55,192 nucleotides of DNA from Paulinella micropora. Lineage: Eukaryota > Cercozoa > Imbricatea > Euglyphida. The stretch's first letter is position 1. Every line of letters begins with the position of its first letter. Shown piece by piece: positions 44,540 to 54,208 of this stretch. Made by a program: the position numbers and the translations under genes. The notes beneath the pieces were generated by a model. That model was not told where the DNA came from. It did not search any database and saw nothing but the letters and a program-made list of their open reading frames with translations. The stretch is taken from the NCBI GenBank assembly GCA_009731375.1, contig BJOX01000083.1, positions 874,135 through 929,326 of the forward strand, read 5' to 3'.

Positions 44540-45155
44540 GATGATGACGTTGCTGTTGTTGTTGGAGTTGCCAATGCTGACTGGTTGCAAAGCTGATAGA
44601 AGGACAGGAAGAGAGAGACGAAAACGAACAAGGAGAGATAGAAGAAGACGTAGGAGAAGAGACAGGACAAGTACCCAACAAAGGGGAGATAGGTGACACT
44701 TGCCCATCTAAGAAGGAGGTGTGAAGCATTGAAGCCTCTTTGGAAATGATAGAAGAAGCTGAAACGAAAGGGGCTGTAGAGGTAGATGAGCTATGCCCTA
44801 CAGCTTGAACATGAACGGAAGAAAGAGCTGAGTCACTTCTTGACGATGGGGACGAGAGCTGGAAAAAAGTGGAGCCGGTGGGCCCAGTCATATTAGCAGG
44901 TGGCACCAAGGCCACAGTACGAGAAGATAAGGAGTCGAAGTTAGTGGGAAGCTTGCTGAAAGAAAGATTGCCTCCTTTAGCAACTTTGACCTTGGTCGCG
45001 TGCTTGCGCCCACCTGGATCCCACGTCCTGCGAGTTGAGTCAGAAAGGGAGAGAGCAGTGGAAGAGGAAATCTCACCTGAGGAGACCTCCGGCTGATGTA
45101 AGCCGACCCTGAGAGCTACTTGCTCCACTGCGGAGCTTTCACTCCCAGGGCCCCA
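41757..45155 (-). CDS. DIRS polyprotein: low-complexity Gln region, reverse transcriptase, RNase H
   Basis: About 1130 codons in the gag frame after a single TGA. No good ATG lies near the start, so expression by stop readthrough or internal initiation is likely. Ser-rich region; poly-Gln/His tract (44.09-44.57 kb); RT fingers 'WHPENGERRLINDLSFPR'; motif A 'FGADVKSAYNQTP'; motif B region 'VLLVPGFGGVYAADGWN'; motif C 'LYVDNSDVV' with Asn in place of the second Asp; RNase H 'CTLWSDANFCEVEGSQWG' and 'FHIVTDCAPAAHCLNS'. The TAA at 41757 comes where RNase H should be ending; another frame there reads 'RIHIVDLLARAQMAQA' down to a stop at 41648, so the last part may be frameshifted. Confidence 0.85.
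44090..44570 (-). repeat. (CAA/CAG)n tract coding poly-Gln in the DIRS pol ORF
   Basis: About 480 bp of CAA with CAG, CAT and CGA variants, giving about 150 residues of Gln with scattered His, Arg and Leu. It lies between the gag stop and the RT and keeps the frame open. Confidence 0.9.
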
Positions 45156-46814
45156 TCACTTGTTTGCCCTACGCTTTCCCCACTTCTCGTTGCCACTGTC
45201 CGGGCAGTCCACTCGTTTGTGATTTTTGTTGTCAGGGCAGACCGGGCATTGGTGGAGGAAGCGGCAATCCTCCTTATAGCTACAGTCGCGGCCGTCTGCC
45301 CAGTTGAAGCACACCTTCTTCGACCTCTGGTTCTGCTGTCTAGCTTGTCCACCACCACGGGTATTGTTCGCACTGCGTTGTTGTTGCTTGAGGACGCCTT
45401 GGCCAATGGACTGGTTGGAAGAATGAGAAGGGGGGGGGAGAGGCTCGAGGAAGGCTGTAGCTAACACAAAGGGAAGGGTGCCCTTATGCCATTGCCCTAA
45501 CGAACTCCTACCGCGTACTGCCTTGTCCCATCTCATTGTCGACTGCAACGTGTTCTTTCTTACGATAAGCTTGAGGTAACGGTAATGCTCCCACATGTCC
45601 TCAGCGTGCTGAGGATGATGTCTGGAGTACAAGACGACGAGCCTACGAACTAAGTCTAAAAACTTCTCAACAGTAACAGATTTGGGCTCCGACTCATGAG
45701 TTTCGCCAATGAGAGTTTTCTTTTTTGATGGCAGAAGCTCTTTGAGATTGATGTACTCTTTTCCCAACTTTATCTTTTTGAGTACGTCAAAATCTACATC
45801 TTCGGAACCCGGCAGACTCTGAAACTCTTGAGTCAATCTAGCCTTCTCATCTCCGGAAACAGATGTCGAAAAGCCAAGTGCTGCGAGCAAGGAGGAGGAG
45901 TCAATACCTTTTTCGTTGGCTGCCTCCTTGATTTTGCGTTCCAGCTCCTCGTTGGTCTCTTGCAACTCTGAGAGCACAGAAGCATCGAAGCGGACAGTTC
46001 TGCCTTTGTTCCCAACTTGACGAGCATTGGCAAGCTTCGCCTTTAGCTCCTCTTGTTTCCGCAGAGCATCATCGATGGCATTCTGAAGTTCGATCTCTTG
46101 CTTCGTGCCTTTTTTCTGCTTCTTGCTTCGAGGCTGACCGGCCTCCGGCTCTAAGTCATCGTCGTCATCGTCTTTCTGCTCTTGTTTCTCAACAAGCTCG
46201 GCTTGGACAATGAAGGGCCACTCAACTCCCTTGTCTACGATCTGAGATGCCATTGCTGAAGCGACAACCCCCTTACTGGAATTCCCTTTGACTTCTCTTA
46301 CCTCAGTAAAGTATTCGTTATACAACTTTCGCAGATTTGTAGCGTTGTATAAGTTCTCGAGGTGAGTCGCAATTGCTTTGGCTTTCTGCTTCTTGGCCTT
46401 AGCCTCGTTGCTACCGTTGCTATTCCCCAGAATGACATTCACGTCTCTGATTGACTTAATAAAATCATCACGTGAGACATTAGCATTCAAGGGAATCTTA
46501 GTAAATTTCAGCTCGACAACCTGGTCGGTAGTCGAGTCCCAAATCACTTCCCCTGATGCATTCAAATACTTCCACTTCTTGGATTCATTTTCCATACGAA
46601 TCAAACCACGGGGGACTTGCACAGACCATTGATTTCCCTCTGTGTTGAGGCGAATAGTAGCCTGTTTATCAGTGAAACTCATCACGACCCCGGTGATTCG
46701 TACGGTTTCAGAATTTTGTCCAAATCTGTGAAATAAATCATCGTCTTGAACGTGATATGCTGCAAGAGTTGAAACCATGCTACCAACTTTGATTTTCTTT
46801 TCAATAGCATGCAT
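45156..46814 (-). CDS. DIRS gag-like protein with CCCH and CxxC zinc motifs
   Basis: 553 codons from the first ATG ('MHAIEKKIK'), chosen because the upstream frame runs into the terminal repeat with no ATG. It has an N-terminal beta-rich part ('ITGVVMSFTDKQATIRLN'), a Lys/Glu-rich coiled-coil centre ('EIELQNAIDDALRKQEELKA') and a helical region around 'HPQHAEDMWEHYRYLKL'. C-terminal 'CFNWADGRDCSYKEDCRFLH' is a CCCH finger (C-x8-C-x5-C-x3-H), followed by 'CPVCPDNKNHKRVDC', a knuckle-like motif. Role inferred: capsid-like RNA-binding protein. It ends in TGA at 45156-45158, in frame with the RT ORF. Confidence 0.8.
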   Translation of the reverse strand: MHAIEKKIKVGSMVSTLAAYHVQDDDLFHRFGQNSETVRITGVVMSFTDKQATIRLNTEGNQWSVQVPRGLIRMENESKKWKYLNASGEVIWDSTTDQVVELKFTKIPLNANVSRDDFIKSIRDVNVILGNSNGSNEAKAKKQKAKAIATHLENLYNATNLRKLYNEYFTEVREVKGNSSKGVVASAMASQIVDKGVEWPFIVQAELVEKQEQKDDDDDDLEPEAGQPRSKKQKKGTKQEIELQNAIDDALRKQEELKAKLANARQVGNKGRTVRFDASVLSELQETNEELERKIKEAANEKGIDSSSLLAALGFSTSVSGDEKARLTQEFQSLPGSEDVDFDVLKKIKLGKEYINLKELLPSKKKTLIGETHESEPKSVTVEKFLDLVRRLVVLYSRHHPQHAEDMWEHYRYLKLIVRKNTLQSTMRWDKAVRGRSSLGQWHKGTLPFVLATAFLEPLPPPSHSSNQSIGQGVLKQQQRSANNTRGGGQARQQNQRSKKVCFNWADGRDCSYKEDCRFLHQCPVCPDNKNHKRVDCPDSGNEKWGKRRANK

Positions 46815-46836
46815 TGAAGATAGTTTCTCTGACGCG

Positions 46837-47008
46837 TCTTTCGATCTTCCCAACTTTCCAACCTAGGCCTAACCAGACGCCGGATCAAACACGCGCCGGC
46901 TCCGCCGGCACGGCTACGCCGCGCCGACCGGACTACCGTAAAAGCGAAACGTCTCCTCGGAACTTTAACGGCAGTTAACTCCGGGCGAAGCCCGGAGCAA
47001 ACCAGTAA
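46837..47008 (-). repeat. DIRS split repeat B2
   Basis: 172-bp copy of B1 at the 5' (coding) end of the element. The gag ATG at 46812-46814 lies just inside it. Confidence 0.9.
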
Positions 47009-48825
47009 ATAAAGGCGCAAGACAAATTCAAATAACGCGCCATAGTGGTCAACAGTGGCCAAGGTGTAAAGGACAGCAGGCATGTCAACATTGGTAGTCT
47101 GGGAAAACCCAAAAGCCCCGGATTTTGACGTTTCTCGTGAACGTATGTGAAAGGGTTGAGCATTTGTGTAAGGGTGGGATACTTGATACATAGTGGTGTA
47201 CACATGAAAGAAAACGGAGAAGGAAGACATTGCTTACAACAGTACCTTTGCAAGAGTGGGAATAAAAGGGTATAGGTGTATGATACCTGTCGGTGGCCAA
47301 GTCGCCGGACCCCAAAGGTTGGCTGACCGTGCAGATAGGAAGGGACTAGGCTGGTAAGATGAATGAGAAGAACTAGATGAACTAGATGAAGGGTTGGGCC
47401 CGGGGGATTGGACGAGTTGGTGGGAGGCAAAGTATTCTCATGAATCTCTTTGTCCTCCAGCGAGGTACCAGCGGTTATGTGCTCAGTTGGTGAGGATAGT
47501 GATTGCGGGCTACGGCTACGTCGATTGTCCTCGTCGGCTTCGGACTCGGACTCTTCGTTGTCAGATCGGTGTTGTTCCGCCAGAATCTGCATCTGGCTGA
47601 TCGTGTCTCTCTGAGCAGCAAGCTTTTTAGCTTCTTCAGCAGCTGATTTAGCTTTGAGTACGACTTTAACATTCATCTGCCATTGCTTCATAAGCTTCTC
47701 CTTCTGTTCGGGGGAGAGTTGGTTGAAGTCGTTATACAAGTTAGCTAAGGCTGCATCAGTTGTAATGTCAACAGACGTCATGCTTTTCACTGGTGCAGGG
47801 GCGCCAGTATCGTCTTCGGATCCTTCTGAGGCAGAAGAGCCAGTTGGGTTGGAGGAGCTAGACGAGCTAGACGAGCTCGACGAATGGGCAGGGACAAGAC
47901 TAGCCTTCGGACGGTCATGGGACCCCTGGTGAGTTCCTCTGTCAATAGGGTCAGGTGAAGCAGTACGTTGTTTCTTCTTCTTCGGAATACCCGTGCTCGG
48001 TGTCCCGCTGTCGTTGTCAAGGTTCAAACGTCGTGCTGTGGCCCTCTGGTTAGGATCAATCGATTCGGTTGCAGGGCTGTCATAACCGGGTGCACCCACG
48101 GCAGGTGACGAGGACGCATCTGGGAGGCGTCCAAACCAAGCTCCAATGCCTCTTTCTGCGCGGGCAGACGTTTGGGCAGCCAGGGGAGCATCGAAAACAG
48201 ATTGGGAACCAGATAGGCGCGTGGAGTGTCTGGCGGGGACTTGACGAAAGTTGTCTTCAATAGCATGGTGAAACTGGTAGACATCCTCCAAGTGGTTTGT
48301 AACTGCGCCATAAATGAGTGTAACCATTTCACTGATTTGTCGGCAAGGAACATAGGATACCTCAAGATAACTTCGGACGGTGCTGAATAGCAATGATGAC
48401 ACTGAGTCTGCTAACCGCAGACGTGCAAAGCTGTTAGGCGTAAGCTTGGGGATATTGGTGTTCCGTGTTTCTTCCATAAACCGATGAGCCAGGTTCACCA
48501 TCCACCTAGTATTCCAGAACAATTCGGGGCCTATGGCTCTCGCTAGTTGACCGGGGTTGGGTTCCTCTTGAGGGTGAGGATTCGATACACTGCAAAATTT
48601 GAGAATACGCGTACAGAACATTTCGTAAGCTTGCAACCCAAGTATGTTGCTGACGCACTGAAGGTACTCGTCATGGTTGGCACCCGTCATTGAGATTCGG
48701 GCAGGCCTTCCTGCTTCTACATCTTCGCAGAAATCTTCCCAGCTGTCGGGTCCCTCTCGGTCTTTCTGCGTCACGAATGTACGGTATCTTTGCCGTGCCA
48801 ATGCGTAGATACATGCTGCTGCCAA
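47009..48825 (-). CDS. Unassigned ORF1 of the interrupted Penelope-like element (main part)
   Basis: About 600 codons. N-terminal globular part ('RQRYRTFVTQKDREGPDSW', 'LRLADSVSSLLFSTVRSYL'), then a Ser/Pro-rich region with 'PKKKKQRTASPD' (basic, possible nuclear signal), a Ser tract, a coiled-coil stretch ('NDFNQLSPEQKEKLMKQW', 'SAAEEAKKLAAQRDTISQ') and an acidic patch. The last ~120 codons look less protein-like and the frame ends inside DIRS repeat B2, so the true C-terminus was lost to the insertion or lies in another frame. I recognise no family; position suggests a gag-like ORF1. Confidence 0.45.
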
Positions 48826-49144
48826 CTTTCAAAATGTCGTCTGGACCAGACCAATTGATCTGTGCACGTCCACTCGATCGGTTAGGGGGGTTACGACCGC
48901 TTGAGGATCGTCTCACACTCTTCCCCTTATCCGGTGAACGAACAGGTAAACGCGGTGGTTCCTCTCGGTAGTAGCGATCATCTAAACCGCGTTCCCCATA
49001 GGGCACACTATGTTGGTCTCGTCGGAAGTCCTCGTGCGCTTGGGCGGCGGTCTCGACTTCCTCTAGCGGAAGCAGAAGGCGGTCTCCTCTCCATTTGCCT
49101 TCGGCACATCGCATGGTAGGAAAAGTGAGGCACGGTATAATCAC
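48671..49144 (-). CDS. Upstream part of ORF1 in a second frame
   Basis: Reads 'MRCAEGKWRGDRLLLPLEE', 'VETAAQAHEDFRRDQHS', 'RAQINWSGPDDILKVGSSM', then loses sense where the main frame gains it (about 48810). The two probably form one protein broken by a one-base shift, or a spliced or frameshifted product. The first ATG that starts sensible sequence is at about 49112 ('MRCAEG'). Confidence 0.4.
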   Translation of the reverse strand: MIIPCLTFPTMRCAEGKWRGDRLLLPLEEVETAAQAHEDFRRDQHSVPYGERGLDDRYYREEPPRLPVRSPDKGKSVRRSSSGRNPPNRSSGRAQINWSGPDDILKVGSSMYLRIGTAKIPYIRDAERPRGTRQLGRFLRRCRSRKACPNLNDGCQP

Positions 49145-49149
49145 GTAAA

Positions 49150-49325
49150 CGTTTTCTCAGTCATTCTCGTAACCTTGCTCGTAATCGTTTTCGTAATCAT
49201 TCTCGTAATCATTCTCATAATCATTCTCGTGAAATAGATTGTTTTCGTAGTCTTTCGCATAATCGTTCTCGTAACCATTCTCATAACCGTTCTCGTGGTC
49301 GTTATCGTAATCATTTTCACACCGT
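49150..49325 (-). repeat. 12-bp minisatellite in the 5' region of the retroelement
   Basis: About 14 imperfect copies of 'aatcattctcgt' or 'aaccattctcat'. It lies between the 5' pseudo-LTR and ORF1. 49326-49589 is unique with no gene seen. Confidence 0.75.
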
Positions 49326-49589
49326 CAGAGCAAGCCAGTTGGAGTGACATGGAAATACGAGACAACATACAACACTCATACCTGGTTCGTTCCATGTGGA
49401 TGTTGTTCTTATTGGCTCTTGCTCTATAGCGCAGAAACAGAGGACATAACATAGGATGGACGACTGAAAGTGGTTTTGCACCTTGGTGGGGTTGACTGAG
49501 GCGAGGAGTTGCCTCTGGGCATTTTCGTTGCCTGGGAAATTTAGCGACTCTGATCCGTTGATAAACGACAGAGCCTAAATCGCATTTAT

Positions 49590-50112
49590 TAGTAAGAACG
49601 TATTGATGCGACGTGGGAGATTAGGGGACCGAGCAAAACTATGCTTCAGGGGCCCTGCTCCCTCCCTTGCAGTTCTATTTCTGAGCAAGAAAACGCGTGG
49701 CAGTGCAGACCCTGCCATGAAGTGATTCCGCACTAGTAAATTGGTAATAGTTACTAACCGCCTCAAAAAGACTAGAAAAATCTGGTACTGGGTGTGGAAA
49801 AGTGATCTCATAAAATCACTGTACACTAATTAATACAAAAGAACAGACTTGAAAAGGTAATTATCAATAATAATAAGAACGTAAACCGATGACATCCTGT
49901 CCTCGTCGTAATCGGAAAAACAATGACTGAGGTCGGTTAGAACACATTCTCGAGAACACATAAGATAGTGTCGGCGTGAATCACTACTTATTTCCGAAAG
50001 TGGCATGTGTAAAAATAGCCGTTACTCTCCCCCCTTCATAATACGAAAAGACGAAAACTCGCATAAATCTCACATAAAAATCACACAATACACCTCAATG
50101 AGCCTGATAGAG
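49590..50112 (-). repeat. Pseudo-LTR, 5' copy
   Basis: Same 523-bp sequence and orientation as 35143-35665. Host sequence resumes at 50113. Confidence 0.85.
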
Positions 50113-50799
50113 CGTAAAATCATCGCTGACAAAACTTGCCACTCAGGCTAAAGTAGGTCGTTGTACTTAGTACCGAAGACTCGAAGTTGACTTTAATGAC
50201 ACATGATACTATAATCCGATGATACGGAAACGAATAAGATATTAATATCATGATAATGAATAGTCGGTAACATGATGCCAATGATGAACGGAATATTAAT
50301 AGTAACTGGACCCACCGTGGCTATGTAAGGGCAGATATACCCACTGAGGCTGACTCGGTCCACATAGGTAGATTGGCATTAATAATTATTCTGTTCTGAG
50401 ATCTAGCCACATGACCCTGCTAAATCATACTACATGGAACTATTACTAGTTGGTATATGAACTCAGTAGTTCTACCGAACTATTACCTAATACTCCCCCT
50501 GATTACTTTAGATTAGGTACTCAGCTGACAGTGGTCGGACGTAACTAAAGATAATCCTTTGGTCTGTGGAACTATGTATTACATAGCCCCCAAGGCCCGA
50601 CATGACCCACAACTGAGCACCAACCCATGGCCCCTCCCCACAAACTTTCCCCAATATACAGTCGTTATCTCATAATGAGACAGCACTATGCTACAACATG
50701 CCTAAACTGTGATACCTTAACACATGTAGATGATATAATAATACACGTTTCCATGCAAAAGACTCCAGGCCATGAGCAGTACTTAGAAACGGCCGCTCT
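50113..50799. other. Intergenic, no gene seen
   Basis: Unique AT-rich sequence between the retroelement edge and the aldolase stop codon, in the 3' region of that gene. No feature supported. Confidence 0.6.
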
Positions 50800-52744
50800 T
50801 CAGCCTTGCTTGCCCGAGTTGGGCTCATCTGTCTTGCTGGCTTGGGCCACCTGTACACAAGAAGATAGTCAGTTTGTTGCAACCGAGCAGAAGACCACAG
50901 CACCTGTCGGGCGTCGGCGAGGTTCTGTGCGGCGCCGTGCAGCAGCAGGCCCTGGTCACTGGCCGAGACCACCCAGTCTAAGCGCAGGTCCTACACACCA
51001 ACCACACCGAAGACACATGACAGCAACAGCAACAGCCTGGCAACGTCTCGATTAAGGTCGTGCACAGCAACAAATGAGATTCCTGAAAACGCACGTATTG
51101 CCCGGCTCTTCATACTTTTTTGATCCGGCACTGCACAATCACAGACTCACAACATGAACAACCCAACCAGCATGAACAACCCAACCAGCAAGCCATGACC
51201 AGCCGCGGCAGGAAATAAAGTGAGGGTGTGCAGGAAATTGCAAAAGTGGGGTGAGTGGACGGGGCAGGCGAGGGGAGGCCGCATGACTCTCTGTGTGGGC
51301 TTTGAAATTTTCATTCTTTCGTTCATGTAATACATATCCTATTCACTTGCCGACTTGATTGGATAACCAAACTTAGAAATAAAGATAAAGTTAGTTGCAA
51401 ACATGGTACATATGGCTGGCAGATAAGGCAGATACGATTGCAAGCACGACACATGTGAATGCCGGAATAAGTAGATATGGTTGCAGCCATGTTAGCTATG
51501 GTTGCAGGCGGTAGATGGGGCGGCGTTATGGCAGGTACGGCTGCAATCCTGGCCGCTGCTGTGCCTTGTCCCGCCGCGTACATGGCCACCGATTTGCCGT
51601 GCCTGCAGCCACCGCCCACAGCACACCCACACCACTGAATAGCCCATCTCGCTCAAGCTACGCGCTGGAAGTCACATGGAAACAGACAAGAATGATTAAA
51701 TGAATAAACAAACATAATAAATGAACATAATACATAGACAAAATAAATAAACAAAATAAATGAACAAAATAAATAAACAAAATAAATAAACAAAATAAAT
51801 AAACAAAATTTGAAAAAATAAACAGAATAAATGAACAAAACAAAAAAGCAAAACAAAAAACAAAAAAAAACATAAGTAAACAAAATAAATAAATGAATGA
51901 ATGAATGAATAAGTAAATGAATGAATGAAGGATTTTTCAACGCCAACATGGCTGTCTTGCGTCAGTTTGGGCAGGCGAGCGAGGCGCACCTGTGTGCACA
52001 AGACACGATGTCGCTGATGGCTGCCTAGCCACAGACACGTGACCATCAGCATTGCACGACAGACCCAAGCAAGAACAAGGGCAAGCAATCAAAGCGACTG
52101 CACACAGAGGTTGCGCCAGATGTATGCGGGGAAGTATGGCGCTGGTTATGGGGTGTACAGACTGCTTGGGACGGGGGCAATGAGCAGGTGAGGGGCTGGC
52201 TGTGGGGCGGGTGGAGGGGACAGGCACACACCAGCACGGCGGGGTCGCTGGGCGGGCAGCTGGGAGGGCGGCCCAGCGATATGGCCAAGTCCATGGGCCC
52301 GATAAACAAGCCGTCTGGCCACCCACATGCCACACAAACAAACCACACAGCGCGCAAGCCACATATCCGCCACGCTCAACAGCAAGAGGGTAACAGTTCA
52401 GGCAACGCCGCAGCCTTTGGCGACCACCGAGCGCAAGGAGAATGCGCACGCGACGCGGTAGCAGCAGCCTGCAGCAGCAGCACACACACACACACACACA
52501 CACTGCGCTGACCGAGCCGTGGCGTGGCGCAGATGCGCTCCAGCTGTCGCAGACCCTGCTGTGTCTCGATCATGGCGTAGACCAGCACCTGTGCATATAC
52601 ATATACATAATACATAAAGGTAAACATGTGTGTACCTGTTGCTGTGAGCGCGCCAGGTAGGTGCCGGGCGCCTAGATACATAGATACATAGATAGACAGA
52701 CCTCCTGATGCTTTTTGGAAGTAGTCCAGCAGTATCTCGAAGAC

Positions 52745-52793
<49 letters not shown>

Positions 52794-52794
52794 T

Positions 52795-52849
<55 letters not shown>

Positions 52850-52909
52850 CCTACCTCACGCTGGCCCAGACTGACCACCGGCCCAAACGAGCGCGACCCT
52901 CAACACAAA

Positions 52910-52970
<61 letters not shown>

Positions 52971-53212
52971 CATACATACATACATACAGAAAGAGAGAAA
53001 GAGAGACAAATTGAAACATGTACATCTACATACATACACGCGTACATAAATACATATACTCTTACATGCATACACTATACACTGCATGACAAAACACTGC
53101 AAATTTGTGCATTTATATACTTTGATGTATACATATATACATATATATATAATATTATGCATACACACAAACACACACACACACACACACACACATACAA
53201 ACACACACACAC

Positions 53213-53259
<47 letters not shown>

Positions 53260-53737
53260 ATATTACATAATATTTGTATATATATGTATATGTGTGTGTG
53301 TGTATGTACATATTTGTTGGTGGGCTTGACCGAGTGGCGGGTACAGGCAGGCGGCTACCAGTTGCTGCGCCTGTTCGGCCGACTCCACCATTGGGCAAAT
53401 GACCCTGCCGCAGCCCGCAGCAGCAGCGCTGGGCAGCATGTGTGCAGTGCGTGCAGCCAGGCCAGGCCAGGGCGGTGCAGCGAAGCAGACCACGGGCAGT
53501 ACACAGCAGACAGGACATGCACCCCTTCTCATACTCACTCGTTCCCTTCAACAAATGAAGTTAGGGTTAGGGATATTTGACAGACGTCCCTCGTTGTCCT
53601 TCCTGCAACTCTGCGTTGCACACCGTCCTCGATGTAAAAGACTTCAAGGCATGAAATGACAGACGGGCGGGCACAGACAGCGCAGGCAGCAAGGCAGCAG
53701 TACCCTTCTGCGCCCGCGTCCAGCACCTACCACATGG

Positions 53738-53783
<46 letters not shown>

Positions 53784-53987
53784 AGAGAGATATTAGGGTT
53801 TTTGAAAGAAGAGCGGAAGGGATGGCAAAAAGGGGCGCAAAGGCAACAAGGGAAGGGCAACAAGTCAGCAGAGGAAAGGCGCAGTCAATGGAAGGGCAAG
53901 CAGCAGCAGGCAAGCAAGCAGCAAGAGGAAGGGTTAGGGACCTTGGTGATGAGGCTGGCGTCGTGGCTGGGCACACGCACCTGCTCG

Positions 53988-54019
<32 letters not shown>

Positions 54020-54068
54020 TCACTCACCCACTCACCCACTCACCCACTCACCCACTCACACACACACA

Positions 54069-54122
<54 letters not shown>

Positions 54123-54135
54123 CATACATACATAA

Positions 54136-54208
<73 letters not shown>

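Larger units (their letters stand above)
39555..47008 (-). mobile_element. Complete PAT-type DIRS tyrosine-recombinase retrotransposon
   Basis: Split direct repeats. In coding (minus) order: B2 (47008-46837), ORFs, A2 (40608-40380), B1 (40379-40208), short spacer, A1 (39783-39555). B repeats are 172 bp, A repeats 229 bp, and A2 abuts B1 exactly. This B-ORFs-A.B-A arrangement is the hallmark of PAT/kangaroo-type DIRS elements, whose circular intermediate is integrated by the encoded tyrosine recombinase without target duplication. Differences seen: one in B, two in A, so the insertion is young. Gag, RT-RNase H and recombinase are all present; no methyltransferase domain is seen. Confidence 0.9.
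35143..50112 (-). mobile_element. Young Penelope-like element with pseudo-LTRs, interrupted by a DIRS element
   Basis: Bounded by 523-bp direct repeats 35143-35665 and 49590-50112 with one difference seen. Reading on the minus strand: 5' repeat, unassigned ORF1 (49.1-47.0 kb), DIRS insertion (47008-39555), basic region, GIY-YIG ORF, linker ORF, RT ORF, 3' repeat. Without the DIRS insertion it would be about 7.5 kb. PLEs are known to carry pseudo-LTRs and, in the permuted clade, to favour microsatellites; a (TTA)n tract lies next to this one. An alternative is that ORF1 belongs to a different element. Confidence 0.65.

Noticed and set aside
43949-44596. 215-codon plus-strand ORF of Val/Asp repeats
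   Set aside because: It is the antisense shadow of the poly-Gln tract in the DIRS pol ORF.
51950-51992. Aldolase exon reading 'VRLARLPKLTQDSH'
   Set aside because: An acceptor is present but the sequence does not resemble the expected family block before the 'HGKS' exon and leaves the wrong phase.
52630-52671. Aldolase exon reading 'PGTYLARSQQQ' between 52702 and 52588
   Set aside because: It has fair splice sites but is out of phase with the preceding exon, and the family needs few residues at this point. Left out of the model.
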